A stretch of DNA of 48,221 nucleotides. Origin: Bacteroidales bacterium (GTDB lineage: Bacteria > Bacteroidota > Bacteroidia > Bacteroidales > UBA932). The DNA is taken from the NCBI GenBank assembly GCA_015060205.1, contig SUYY01000015.1:1-48221 (forward strand). The letters are read 5' to 3'. A program made the position numbers and the translations under genes. Positions within the stretch are counted from its first letter, which is position 1, and the number at the start of each line of letters is the position of its first letter. Below the pieces are notes generated by a model that was given only the letters and a program-made list of their open reading frames with translations, did no database searches and was not told the origin of the DNA. Below, piece by piece: positions 35,745-44,973 of this stretch.

Positions 35745-38504
35745 ATGAAGAGGGTCATATCAATTGCGCTTTGTATGTTGCTCGCATCCACGATGTGTGC
35801 AGCGCGGTTTGTTGATAATGATGTCAGGTTTGAAACCTTCAGTGCAAAGTCGCTTCCGTCAAATTATGTGAAATGTGTCTATCAGGACAGCGAAGGATTC
35901 ATATGGATTGCAACAAACAACGGTCTGGTCCGTTATGATGGCCGGAACTGTCTGTCATATGCAGAACATCTGGATAAATATACCTTCATATATGAGATAG
36001 TCGAAGATTCGGAAGGAATTCTGCTTGCGACTGACAAAGGACTTGTCTGTCTCGACAAGTCGACAGGCAGTACCAGGGTAAGGATCGAGGACAGCACGGT
36101 AAGTACAGTCGTCAGGGATAGCCGTGGCAATATATGGGCAGGCGGCGGCAACGGTCTTTATATGAAGGAGGATGGCTCTGAGACTTTTGTCAAGAAGGAT
36201 GTCTACTATCAGGACAAGCCTCTCAACGGAATCATCGACCTTATGGTCACTGCAGACGGCAATGTCTGGATGACGACCTGGCGTAAGGGATTGTATGTCT
36301 ATGAACCGGATACTGATGTGGTAAAGGTCTTCAACAAGAATCTTCTGGCCTATTCATACGTTCTTCATGAGGATTCCGACGGAAATGTCTGGACCGGAAC
36401 CTGGGGATATGGACTTCTGCGTCTTGACAGGGATTTCATTACGACAGCATCATACAAGGCATATCCTGTTGTCTCTTCCGATGGTCATACCCTGGTTGAT
36501 GATGTGATCTATGCCATCAACGACCATAACGGCTATCTTCTGGTCGGAGGTCAGAAAGGATATGCGGTCATGGATATCGAAAGCGGCAGTTCCTGCTTCC
36601 ATACTCCGGGTGTCGGAAATGACTCTCTGCCATACAATCAGGTAAATTCCATTCTGGTCACCTCAAATGATAATGTCTACCTCGGTCTGTATGGAGGCGG
36701 CATGTGCAGGGTGGACTATCAGGAAAAGCCATATCAGATCACCGATCTCCGGCACAGAACGAGGGTTCTGGGGACCAATACTGTCCATAGCATTTGTGAG
36801 GCAGATGAAAACCATCTGTGGCTGGGTATCCCGGATCATGCCTTCGGTCTGTTCGACCTTGAGTCCCATAATGTCAGCGAGTATGACGAGATATCGCATT
36901 TCAACGGAATCAAGAGCATCAGTACCGTCTTTGCCATAAGCAGACGTGCAGGATCGGAGCAGGTATGCTTCGGAACTTACAGTGAAGGATTATGGATATA
37001 TGACCCAGTGAAGGGGAAGGTGAGGGTGATATCTTCTGAGACATGCCCTGTGATGAAGAACAACAACATTCTCTCTCTCAAGAACGATTCCGCAGGAAAC
37101 ATGTGGATAGGCACGAACAAGGGTGTCTATATACTGACCGGTGATGACAGGGTCCTTGCCCTGGAAGATGTCGTAAGACCGGTTCAGGACAATCTGGTCA
37201 ATGATGCGGTCAATCACATTTCTTCAGGTTCCGATGGAGCGATATATCTTGCTACTGCGACCACCGGAATTGTCCGTGCGGATATGGTTGATTCGACATT
37301 GACGACATATCCGGCAGCAGGAGGCAATGTTCCTTTTACTAATGTCTGTCTCGACGATAACGGAAAACTCTGGGCAGGCTCTTTCGGTGACGGCCTTTAT
37401 CTCCTTGATGAAGAGGATGGTCAGATGAAGCAGATGAATCCGGTGCATGACCTTCTTTCAGACTATGTGACCAATCTTATGCAACTTCCTGACGGACAGA
37501 TGCTCATGACGACCTCCAATGAAGTGGTTACGTTCAGTTACAGTGAAGAGAAAGGCATTTCCGTCGTCGGATATATCCAGTGTCTTGACTTTGATTTCAG
37601 CCGTAATGTCTCTTTGTTGAAAGGGGATGATCTTCTTATAGGCTCCACCAGAGGACTGTTCAGTCTTCCTCTTCAAGGTTGTCAGGCACCTCATGGTCAG
37701 AAAAGCACCATAGCGATAACAGATGTGATCATAAACGGTCAGTCATACAGAGATCTGGATATTCTGGATTCCGATATAAATGATGTGGACCAGATAAAGG
37801 TCCGCAGGGGTGACAATGTGGAGATCAGGTTCATCCTTCTGGATCATTGCCCTTATCACCTTCCGGTCTACAGTTATTCCTATGGCGACATGCAGGGCAG
37901 GACAGTGAAAGGCTCAGTATCATTTACTGTCTCCCAGCCTAAGACAGTGGTCAGGATCGGTCATGACCAGTCGGGACAGACCAGGGAACTGGTGGTCCTG
38001 GCTCCATATGTCTCTCTCTTCCTGTATATAGTCATCATCGGTGCCGTCCTGATTCTTCTGTCGGTCTTTTTTGTCCGCTTCTCCTTGAAATCGAAGAAAT
38101 CCAAGGAGGATGTCATCGCATTCGAGATAAATTCCATCAAGTTTACTTCTCAGGACCAGACATTCCTCCAGCAGGCGATGAAGATAATCAACAGCAATAT
38201 AAGCAATTCCGAATTCAAGCAGGAGGATTTCATCAGGCAGATGGGCATATCCAGGACTCTTCTTACCGAAAGACTGAAGGCGCTCACAGGATTCACTCCG
38301 GTGTCACTGATTATGGAGATAAGACTCAAGACCGCATATACCTCCATCATGGAGTCGGATGGCAGACTGAGGGTTTCCGATATCGCATATTCTGTCGGCT
38401 TCAATGATGCCAAATATTTCAGTACCTGTTTCCGCAAGAGGTATGGGCTTACTCCGAAGGAACTGATTAAGCAGAGGCTTGAAAACATTTCCGGGGGGGG
38501 GTAG
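35745..38504 (+). CDS. Membrane-spanning propeller sensor with AraC-type DNA-binding domain, no kinase
   Basis: A 919-residue regulator. Signal peptide (about 1-20), then about 14 Reg_prop-type beta-propeller repeats (recurring D-S-x-G-N-x-W-x-G-T-x-x-G-L units such as DSEGFIWIATNNGLVRYD and DSAGNMWIGTNKGVYIL) to about 660, and a Y_Y_Y-like Ig domain. One transmembrane helix lies at about 757-779 and an AraC-family double helix-turn-helix at about 805-915 (FIRQMGISRTLLTERLKALTGFTP; ISDIAYSVGFNDAKYFSTCFRKRYGLTPKE pattern). No HisKA, HATPase or receiver domain is present, so it signals directly through the membrane, as SusR does, instead of by phosphorelay as hybrid two-component PUL regulators do. 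It probably senses a breakdown product in the periplasm. It sits inside the string it likely controls, suggesting feedback. The last codons contain a G9 run. Confidence 0.93.
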   Translation: MKRVISIALCMLLASTMCAARFVDNDVRFETFSAKSLPSNYVKCVYQDSEGFIWIATNNGLVRYDGRNCLSYAEHLDKYTFIYEIVEDSEGILLATDKGLVCLDKSTGSTRVRIEDSTVSTVVRDSRGNIWAGGGNGLYMKEDGSETFVKKDVYYQDKPLNGIIDLMVTADGNVWMTTWRKGLYVYEPDTDVVKVFNKNLLAYSYVLHEDSDGNVWTGTWGYGLLRLDRDFITTASYKAYPVVSSDGHTLVDDVIYAINDHNGYLLVGGQKGYAVMDIESGSSCFHTPGVGNDSLPYNQVNSILVTSNDNVYLGLYGGGMCRVDYQEKPYQITDLRHRTRVLGTNTVHSICEADENHLWLGIPDHAFGLFDLESHNVSEYDEISHFNGIKSISTVFAISRRAGSEQVCFGTYSEGLWIYDPVKGKVRVISSETCPVMKNNNILSLKNDSAGNMWIGTNKGVYILTGDDRVLALEDVVRPVQDNLVNDAVNHISSGSDGAIYLATATTGIVRADMVDSTLTTYPAAGGNVPFTNVCLDDNGKLWAGSFGDGLYLLDEEDGQMKQMNPVHDLLSDYVTNLMQLPDGQMLMTTSNEVVTFSYSEEKGISVVGYIQCLDFDFSRNVSLLKGDDLLIGSTRGLFSLPLQGCQAPHGQKSTIAITDVIINGQSYRDLDILDSDINDVDQIKVRRGDNVEIRFILLDHCPYHLPVYSYSYGDMQGRTVKGSVSFTVSQPKTVVRIGHDQSGQTRELVVLAPYVSLFLYIVIIGAVLILLSVFFVRFSLKSKKSKEDVIAFEINSIKFTSQDQTFLQQAMKIINSNISNSEFKQEDFIRQMGISRTLLTERLKALTGFTPVSLIMEIRLKTAYTSIMESDGRLRVSDIAYSVGFNDAKYFSTCFRKRYGLTPKELIKQRLENISGGG
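38493..38501 (+). repeat. G9 homopolymer tract at the 3' end of the regulator gene
   Basis: Nine consecutive G bases encode the final three Gly codons before TAG. The next gene's ATG follows the stop with no gap and in the same frame. A one-base change would shift past the stop; a three-base change would only alter the Gly count. Confidence 0.9.
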
Positions 38505-40871
38505 ATGACGCATATGTTATTCAAATTGAGATATTTCATTCTCGGACTTTGTCTGTCGCTCGTGATGTCTTTGGATGTTCCGGGAAGGGAACGTGTTGTC
38601 TGCGGGGATTCCTACAGATATGTCGTCCGGGAAGACGGTACTCTCGATTCACTCTTCTTCCGGCATTTTGACGTGGGATTCTTTCAGACAGACGGCAAGA
38701 GGGGACCTTCGTTCTATGTGCACGACGGTCAGTCATCCCATCGTTCGGAGTGGGCAGGCAAAGGTGGCCTTGAATTTGACTGCGTGATACAAGGTGTGAA
38801 GGCGGAACTCGCTTATCTTCAGGATAAGGAATATCCATCCTTCAGTATCACTCTTACAAATATGTCTTCGGAGACTTTCGCTCCTGTGAAGGCCGGTCTT
38901 GCCTTGGGAATCGACACTTATATGGAGGATTACCCGGCCTGGCTCACCAAGTTCTTTCCGACCCTCATGAGAAACGAACCGACCCATTTCTACGGTTACC
39001 TTCAGTCTCCGCAAGGGAATGTACTGGGTGTAGTCTGCAAGGAACCTGTCGCTTCGTGGAGTGTGGACTATAATCTGAGTTATTATGATATCCCTCAGTA
39101 CTGGTTCTATGGCCACAGGATTGAATCCCTCAATCTTGACCTGATAAATACCCTGCCTCTGCCGGAACATAATCCTCAGGATCTGTGGAAACTGAATCCG
39201 GGCGAGAGCAGGCGGTGGACTGTTTCCCTTATACCGTCTCAGTCACTCGACACATTCGAACAGGCGGTCGCATCAGGTTCCGGGATCCCGATGGTGAAGA
39301 TTGACAGGACGTCATATTTTCCGGGTGAGACCGCTTCCATTGAACTGATCCAATCATCAGATGACAGGCCGTCAGTAAGGATCATCGGTGAAAAGGGAAA
39401 TCTGCTCCGGGCGGATGTCGGATATGAAGGTGTCTCACAGGACCTGCATCGTTGGCGGGTCAGGACCGAACTTCCGGAAAAGGGACGCTATGATGTGGAA
39501 ATCGTATCAGAAGGTTATAGGAACACCGCGGTTTTACTTGCAAACGATACATGGGAGAATGTCCTCAGAAATGCCCGACGGGCGGCATGGGACAATCATC
39601 AGAAACCATCCTCCCATGTGGAGAGTTGGTACGGGTTCCACTCTGCATTTCTTGCTGCGGGGCATTTCCCTGACAGAAAACTGGATAGTCTTCTGGATGA
39701 GCGGTTCGATATGATCTTCGCAAAGGTCTTCGATCCGGTCAGGAACGTTCCCGTCATATATGAGGACAGGATTCAGAACACCTCGTCCACGATAGGAATG
39801 CTCGTGGACAGATATCAGGCATACGGTAGGCTGTCCGATCTGGAACATGCGGCAGGATTGGCCGACTGGCTGATTTCCGACAGTCAGGCTGCAGACGGAG
39901 CCTATATGAACGGGGGTGTCAGATATACAAGTGTCATATATGTTGCAAAGAGTCTGATGGAACTGTATCTTGTGGAGAAGGAACTTGGCAAGAAAGACAT
40001 CAGATGGAGGGAAAATGCCGGCAGACATTATGCTTCTGTGGCCAGGGCGATTGATGAACTGGTCGAGTCCGAAGGGGATTTCCAGACTGAAGGAGAGATG
40101 ACGTTCGAGGACGGAATGATCGCATGTTCCGCTCTGCAGATCGGTTTGTTTGCTCTTTTGCAGACGGATCCGCAGAGGAGGGAGCGCTATACGCAGGCCA
40201 TGCTCAGGATTCTGGATTCGCATGACTGCCTGACTCAACTGAAGGTGAATGATGCCCGTCGCAGAGGCGGTACGATGCGGTTCTGGGAGGCTCAGTACGA
40301 TGTGCTCATGTTGCCGAATATGTTCAATTCACCCCATGGGTGGAGTGCGTGGAGGGCATATGCATCGTACTATGCTTATCTTCTCACCGGGCAGGAGAAA
40401 TATCTTATGGAAACATTCAATGCCGCAGGGGCGTTTGCAGCGCTTCTGGAAAACGGAACAGGTAAACTCCGATGGGCATTTGTGGTGGATCCGTATCTGC
40501 AGGTCAGACAGATTGCCGCTCCGGTCGAAGAAGTCACTTTCGATGATCTCACTACCGGAAATCCTCATCCGGAGTACCATGGAGCAAGGTCCTTTGTCAT
40601 CGGCGAGCAGTATGTCGACATGATAAGTTCGTGGCAGCCGGTCAATTCACAGGATAATGATGTCCATGAGGTCTTCAAATTCATCGAGGAGGCAGTGCTT
40701 TCCAATGCATTCATAGTGGAACGTGATGACGGGAGCATTGCGGGTTATAACTGCAGGGTTTCAAGACACGGACGTCGCCTTGTGGTAGAGCCTTACGAGA
40801 GACAGATAGTCAATCTTCACACAAATATAAGATCGGATTATAAGGTCATATTCAATACGCAAGATAGATGA
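38505..40871 (+). CDS. Secreted protein of unknown family with beta-sandwich and alpha/alpha-barrel-like regions
   Basis: A 788-residue protein with a signal peptide (LFKLRYFILGLCLSLVMSLD). I cannot name its family. The first half (to about 340) looks like beta-sandwich domains, including a galactose-mutarotase-like pattern (YPSFSITLTNMSSETFAPVKAGLALGID). The second half (about 345-700) is helical with aromatic-rich turns (TWENVLRNARRAAWDNHQ, GGVRYTSVIYVAKSLMELYL, TFEDGMIACSALQIGLFAL, MRFWEAQYDVLMLPNMFNSPHGWSAW). That is the kind of pattern seen in six-hairpin (alpha/alpha)6 glycosidases and lyases. A catalytic role on the imported glycan is likely but unproven. It begins directly at the regulator's stop codon (an ATG at 38514 is an alternative start) and overlaps the GH20 gene by 4 bases (ATGA). 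Confidence 0.75.
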   Translation: MTHMLFKLRYFILGLCLSLVMSLDVPGRERVVCGDSYRYVVREDGTLDSLFFRHFDVGFFQTDGKRGPSFYVHDGQSSHRSEWAGKGGLEFDCVIQGVKAELAYLQDKEYPSFSITLTNMSSETFAPVKAGLALGIDTYMEDYPAWLTKFFPTLMRNEPTHFYGYLQSPQGNVLGVVCKEPVASWSVDYNLSYYDIPQYWFYGHRIESLNLDLINTLPLPEHNPQDLWKLNPGESRRWTVSLIPSQSLDTFEQAVASGSGIPMVKIDRTSYFPGETASIELIQSSDDRPSVRIIGEKGNLLRADVGYEGVSQDLHRWRVRTELPEKGRYDVEIVSEGYRNTAVLLANDTWENVLRNARRAAWDNHQKPSSHVESWYGFHSAFLAAGHFPDRKLDSLLDERFDMIFAKVFDPVRNVPVIYEDRIQNTSSTIGMLVDRYQAYGRLSDLEHAAGLADWLISDSQAADGAYMNGGVRYTSVIYVAKSLMELYLVEKELGKKDIRWRENAGRHYASVARAIDELVESEGDFQTEGEMTFEDGMIACSALQIGLFALLQTDPQRRERYTQAMLRILDSHDCLTQLKVNDARRRGGTMRFWEAQYDVLMLPNMFNSPHGWSAWRAYASYYAYLLTGQEKYLMETFNAAGAFAALLENGTGKLRWAFVVDPYLQVRQIAAPVEEVTFDDLTTGNPHPEYHGARSFVIGEQYVDMISSWQPVNSQDNDVHEVFKFIEEAVLSNAFIVERDDGSIAGYNCRVSRHGRRLVVEPYERQIVNLHTNIRSDYKVIFNTQDR

Positions 40872-43135
40872 AACGTTTGTTGTACATATTCATGATGCTG
40901 ACTGCACTTTCATGCACTGTGGCAGAAAGCGAGGTGTCGGTCATTCCCCAACCTCAGTCCCTGAAGGTGTCAAGCGGCAGTCTTGATGTCTCCGGAGCAT
41001 CGTTCTGGATTGATGAGGGTGTTCCCGCTCAAGCGGTTTCTGCGATCGGACTCTTCATGGATGAAGTTCCTGATTCCGGTATGTCACAGTCCAGGGCAAA
41101 GTCTCTCTTCAGATTTGTCAGCAATCCGGATCTCGCGGAGGATGCATATGAGATATCGGTAAACCGCCGCAGAGTCAGGATTTCTGCATCTTCTTTCAAC
41201 GGTTTCCTCTATGCCATCCAGACTTTGAGACAGGTCCTGAATGAGGATATGACTGTCAGATGCATGAAGGTCAAGGATGCTCCACGTTTCGGTTATCGAG
41301 GTATGCACCTCGACTCCGCACGTCATTTCTGGAGTGTTGATCAGGTGAAGAAGTATCTGGACATCATGGCTTTGCATAAGATGAACAGGTTCCACTGGCA
41401 TCTGACCGACGATCAGGGCTGGAGGGTAGAGATAAAGAAATATCCGCTGCTCACAGAGGTCGGTTCAAAGAGAAAGGGCACTGTTCTCGGCAAGGGCTGG
41501 TATGTGATTGAATATGACAACATTCCTTACGAAGGCTTTTACACTCAGGAACAGATCCGTGAAATTGTCTCATATGCCGCATCTAAAGGAATAGAGATAA
41601 TTCCCGAGATAGATCTTCCCGGTCATATGCTTGCTGCATTGGCTTCGTATCCGTCACTCGGATGTACCGGAAGAGGATATGAGGTCTGGGGTAGGTGGGG
41701 AGTTTCCGCAGATGTACTTTGTGTCGGAAAGGAGGAGACATTCGAGTTCATCGAGAACGTGCTTCTCGAGATAATGGATCTTTTCCCGGGAAAATATATC
41801 CATATAGGTGGAGACGAGTGTCCCAAGGCAAGGTGGAAGGAATGTCCTGCCTGCAAGGCAAGGATGAAGGAACTGGGTCTTGAAGGAGAAGACGCAGCGG
41901 TTCAACTCCAGGCATATGTGACAGACAGGGTGGAGACATTCCTTGCCGCTCACGGACGCAGCATCATCGGTTGGGATGAGATACTTGCAGGAGATATATC
42001 AAAAAGCGCGACCATAATGTCCTGGAGAGGGACTGACGGGGGAATAGCGGCTTCCCGGGCTGGACATGATGTGATAATGACTCCGAATTCATATTGCTAT
42101 CTGGACTACTATCAGAGCCGCAGGATCCAGGATGAGCCTTTTGCCATAGGAGGTTTTGTGGATGTTCGCAAGGTATATTCCTTCGAGCCCTTCACCTCGG
42201 AGATGACCCCGGAGCAGAAGTCTCATATACTTGGAGTCCAGGCTAATCTCTGGACGGAATATATAAAGACGCCGGAGCATCTTGAATATATGCTTCTGCC
42301 TAGGATGAGTGCTCTGAGCGAGGTGCAGTGGTGCTCTCCTGAAAACAGGGATTATGACAGATTCCTTGACAAGATGACCCGTATGGTGGATCTCTATCGT
42401 AAGATGGGCTTCAACTTTGCCCGTCATATATTCGAAGTCTCTCCGGTAATAGGCGTTGACGAGTCTCTCGGATGCCCTCAGGTGACTCTCACGACTCAGG
42501 GAGATGCTCCGATGTACTATACGCTTGACGGAAGCGAACCTTCTGTCTGCTCCATTCCGTATACCGGTCCTGTAAGTGTAGGTGATTCCGATGTGTTCAA
42601 GGCTATTGTCGACAGAGATGATATTGAAACAAAGGTATATTGCCAGCATTTCACAAGGCATAAGGCTGTCGGAAAGCCTATAACGATGAATACAAAGCCG
42701 GCCCCATATTATTCCGCAGGACTTCCTCAGAGTCTGGTCAACGGTGTGCTCAATGAGGATGAAGATGCTGCGGCGGGTGAGTGGATGGCTTGGAGAGGAG
42801 AACCGGTGGATGTGGTCATTGACATGGGTGGAGAATCCTATAGCAAGGTCTCCGTGAGGACTTTCGTGTCCAAATGGGAAGATATGTATGCTCCTCTCGG
42901 GCTAAGTGCTTATGTTTCAGATGATAATGAATCCTTCGTGGAAATCGCTTCGGAGGAATATGAGATAGAGCAGGAAAGGGTGCCTGACGGTGTGAAGACA
43001 TATGACCTGGATTTTCCGGACACATCGGCGAGATACCTTAAGGTTGTGGTCAGGACCGTGCCTGCACTTCCTTCATGGAGCGAGCGTCTGGGAAAGCCGG
43101 CGTATCTTTTCCTTGATGAGATAAAGGTTGAATAA
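40868..43135 (+). CDS. GH20 beta-N-acetylhexosaminidase with discoidin-like C-terminus
   Basis: A 755-residue lipoprotein (lipobox TALSCTV). The N-terminal GH20b domain (about 22-135: SVIPQPQSLKVSSG, YAIQTLRQVL) precedes the barrel (about 138-480) with YRGMHLDSARHFW, NRFHWHLTDDQGWRVEIKKYP, IPEIDLPGH and the catalytic pair HIGGDECPK (Asp316-Glu317). A chitobiase-type C-terminal domain (PMYYTLDGSEPS) and an F5/8-type C-like region (about 635-755) follow, the latter possibly glycan binding. Family members release terminal beta-GlcNAc/GalNAc by substrate-assisted catalysis, in the periplasm or at the surface. Its start overlaps the previous stop (ATGA), suggesting coupled translation. Together with the GH123-like paralogs it suggests HexNAc in the substrate. 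Confidence 0.94.
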   Translation: MKRLLYIFMMLTALSCTVAESEVSVIPQPQSLKVSSGSLDVSGASFWIDEGVPAQAVSAIGLFMDEVPDSGMSQSRAKSLFRFVSNPDLAEDAYEISVNRRRVRISASSFNGFLYAIQTLRQVLNEDMTVRCMKVKDAPRFGYRGMHLDSARHFWSVDQVKKYLDIMALHKMNRFHWHLTDDQGWRVEIKKYPLLTEVGSKRKGTVLGKGWYVIEYDNIPYEGFYTQEQIREIVSYAASKGIEIIPEIDLPGHMLAALASYPSLGCTGRGYEVWGRWGVSADVLCVGKEETFEFIENVLLEIMDLFPGKYIHIGGDECPKARWKECPACKARMKELGLEGEDAAVQLQAYVTDRVETFLAAHGRSIIGWDEILAGDISKSATIMSWRGTDGGIAASRAGHDVIMTPNSYCYLDYYQSRRIQDEPFAIGGFVDVRKVYSFEPFTSEMTPEQKSHILGVQANLWTEYIKTPEHLEYMLLPRMSALSEVQWCSPENRDYDRFLDKMTRMVDLYRKMGFNFARHIFEVSPVIGVDESLGCPQVTLTTQGDAPMYYTLDGSEPSVCSIPYTGPVSVGDSDVFKAIVDRDDIETKVYCQHFTRHKAVGKPITMNTKPAPYYSAGLPQSLVNGVLNEDEDAAAGEWMAWRGEPVDVVIDMGGESYSKVSVRTFVSKWEDMYAPLGLSAYVSDDNESFVEIASEEYEIEQERVPDGVKTYDLDFPDTSARYLKVVVRTVPALPSWSERLGKPAYLFLDEIKVE

Positions 43136-43149
43136 TAACACTATTATAT

Positions 43150-44970
43150 ATGAAGTCTAACAAGTTTTTCTTTGCAGCCATGCTGACAGTGGCAATGGTT
43201 GCGTGCAAGCCGGATTGTCAGTGGAAGCCGGTAGGTGATCACATCATGACTGAATGGGGAGAAAATCTTTCCCCTGATAATGTGCATCAGGAGTATCCTC
43301 GCCCTCAACTTGTAAGAGATGAATGGGTGAATCTGAACGGAATGTGGAATTATGCCATCACCGCTGCCGATGCAGAGGATTCCGAGTGTGCTGATGGACA
43401 GATACTTGTCCCTTTTGCTGTGGAATCTTCCTTGTCAGGAGTGGGCAGAAAGGTGACCGGTGATGATGCGCTCTGGTATGAACGGGAGTTCAAGGTGCCT
43501 TTCGCCTGGAACGGAAAGAGGGTGATTCTTCATTTCGGTGCAGTGGATTGGCATGCGATGGTGTATGTAGACGGTTCTTTTGTCGGAGAACATAAGGGCG
43601 GATATGCTCCTTTCTGTTTCGATATCACGGATCATCTGTCAAAGGGCAGGAAGCATAGCATCAAACTCAAGGTCCTTGATTCTACCGACCAGTCGTGGCA
43701 GCCGCGCGGAAAGCAGATACTCAATCCTTATGGTGTGTGGTATACTGCCGTGACAGGTATATGGCAGACAGTATGGATGGAACCGGTGGATCCTGTTCAT
43801 GTACGTTCATATCTCGCCAAATCAGATATTGATTCAAAGAAGATCGATGTCAGTGTGGATGTCGATCTTGCTGAGTCCGATGTCTGCAAGGTGACTCTTC
43901 TGGACGAAGGCAAGGTGGTCTGTGAGAAGACTGGCAAGGAAGTAAGCCTTGATGTACCTGAAATGAAACTCTGGTCTCCGGACTCTCCGTCACTTTATGA
44001 TCTTGAAATATCCGTAGTCAGAGGTGGAAAGGTCATTGACAAGGTAAAGGGCTATACGGCCATGAGGAAGATTTCATATGAGAGGGCGGAAAACGGTCAT
44101 TTCAGCCTTATGCTCAATAATGAGCCTCTCTATCAGTTCGGCCCTCTTGATCAGGGATGGTGGCCTGACGGTCTTTATACTGCACCTTCCGATGAAGCAC
44201 TCATGTTCGATATAGTGAAGGCTAAGGAAATGGGATTCAATATGATACGTAAGCATGTCAAAGTCGAGCCTGCGCGTTGGTACTGGCATTGCGACCGACT
44301 TGGAATGCTGGTATGGCAGGATATGCCTAATACTTATGACAACTCGAAGACCTCATGGAACTACCGAGGATTCGATAAGGTCACCGAGGATGCCATGACA
44401 GATGCCGAAGGACAGGAGAACTTCTGCAACGAGTGGAGCGAAGTCATAAAGGCCAACCGTAACTTCCCATGTATAGTTGTCTGGGTCCCTTTCAATGAGG
44501 CATGGGGACAGTTCAGGACAAAAGATATTGTAGACCTTACACGTTCTCTGGATGATACCCGTCTTATAAATTATGCTTCAGGAGGAAACTACTTCACCGA
44601 TTGCGGTGGTGATATCCATGACCTTCACAATTATCCGGATCCTATCATGTATCTTTACGATCCTGACCGCGTGAATGTACTCGGTGAATATGGTGGTATC
44701 GGATGGCCTGTGGAAGGACACCTCTGGCAGACAGACCAGAACTGGGGCTATGTCCAGTACAAGAGTGAAGAAGAGGTTCTGCAGGCTTATGAAAAGTATG
44801 CGATAATGCTTACTTATCTTGTCGATTATGGATTTGCCGCTGCGGTATATACCCAACTTACTGATGTCGAGGGTGAGGTCAACGGACTTATGACCTATGA
44901 CAGAAAGGTTGTAAAACTTGATGTGGAACGTCTGAATGCCATCAACAGGATGGTTATCAAAGGCAGATAA
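43150..44970 (+). CDS. GH2 family beta-glycosidase, lipoprotein
   Basis: A 606-residue lipoprotein (lipobox MVACKP). It has the compact three-domain GH2 core: sugar-binding jelly roll (about 55-215: RDEWVNLNGMWNYA, WYEREFKVP, LHFGAVDWHAMVYVDG, YGVWYTAVTGIWQTVWME), Ig-like middle domain (about 216-310) and TIM barrel. The acid/base is predicted as Glu450 in VPFNEAWGQ and the nucleophile as Glu513 in LGEYGG. It lacks the extra C-terminal domains of large beta-galactosidases. Specificity (beta-galactosidase, -mannosidase, -glucuronidase or other) is not readable from these motifs. It is 14 bases after GH20 and 3 bases before GH127. Confidence 0.93.
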   Translation: MKSNKFFFAAMLTVAMVACKPDCQWKPVGDHIMTEWGENLSPDNVHQEYPRPQLVRDEWVNLNGMWNYAITAADAEDSECADGQILVPFAVESSLSGVGRKVTGDDALWYEREFKVPFAWNGKRVILHFGAVDWHAMVYVDGSFVGEHKGGYAPFCFDITDHLSKGRKHSIKLKVLDSTDQSWQPRGKQILNPYGVWYTAVTGIWQTVWMEPVDPVHVRSYLAKSDIDSKKIDVSVDVDLAESDVCKVTLLDEGKVVCEKTGKEVSLDVPEMKLWSPDSPSLYDLEISVVRGGKVIDKVKGYTAMRKISYERAENGHFSLMLNNEPLYQFGPLDQGWWPDGLYTAPSDEALMFDIVKAKEMGFNMIRKHVKVEPARWYWHCDRLGMLVWQDMPNTYDNSKTSWNYRGFDKVTEDAMTDAEGQENFCNEWSEVIKANRNFPCIVVWVPFNEAWGQFRTKDIVDLTRSLDDTRLINYASGGNYFTDCGGDIHDLHNYPDPIMYLYDPDRVNVLGEYGGIGWPVEGHLWQTDQNWGYVQYKSEEEVLQAYEKYAIMLTYLVDYGFAAAVYTQLTDVEGEVNGLMTYDRKVVKLDVERLNAINRMVIKGR

Positions 44971-44973
44971 TTT

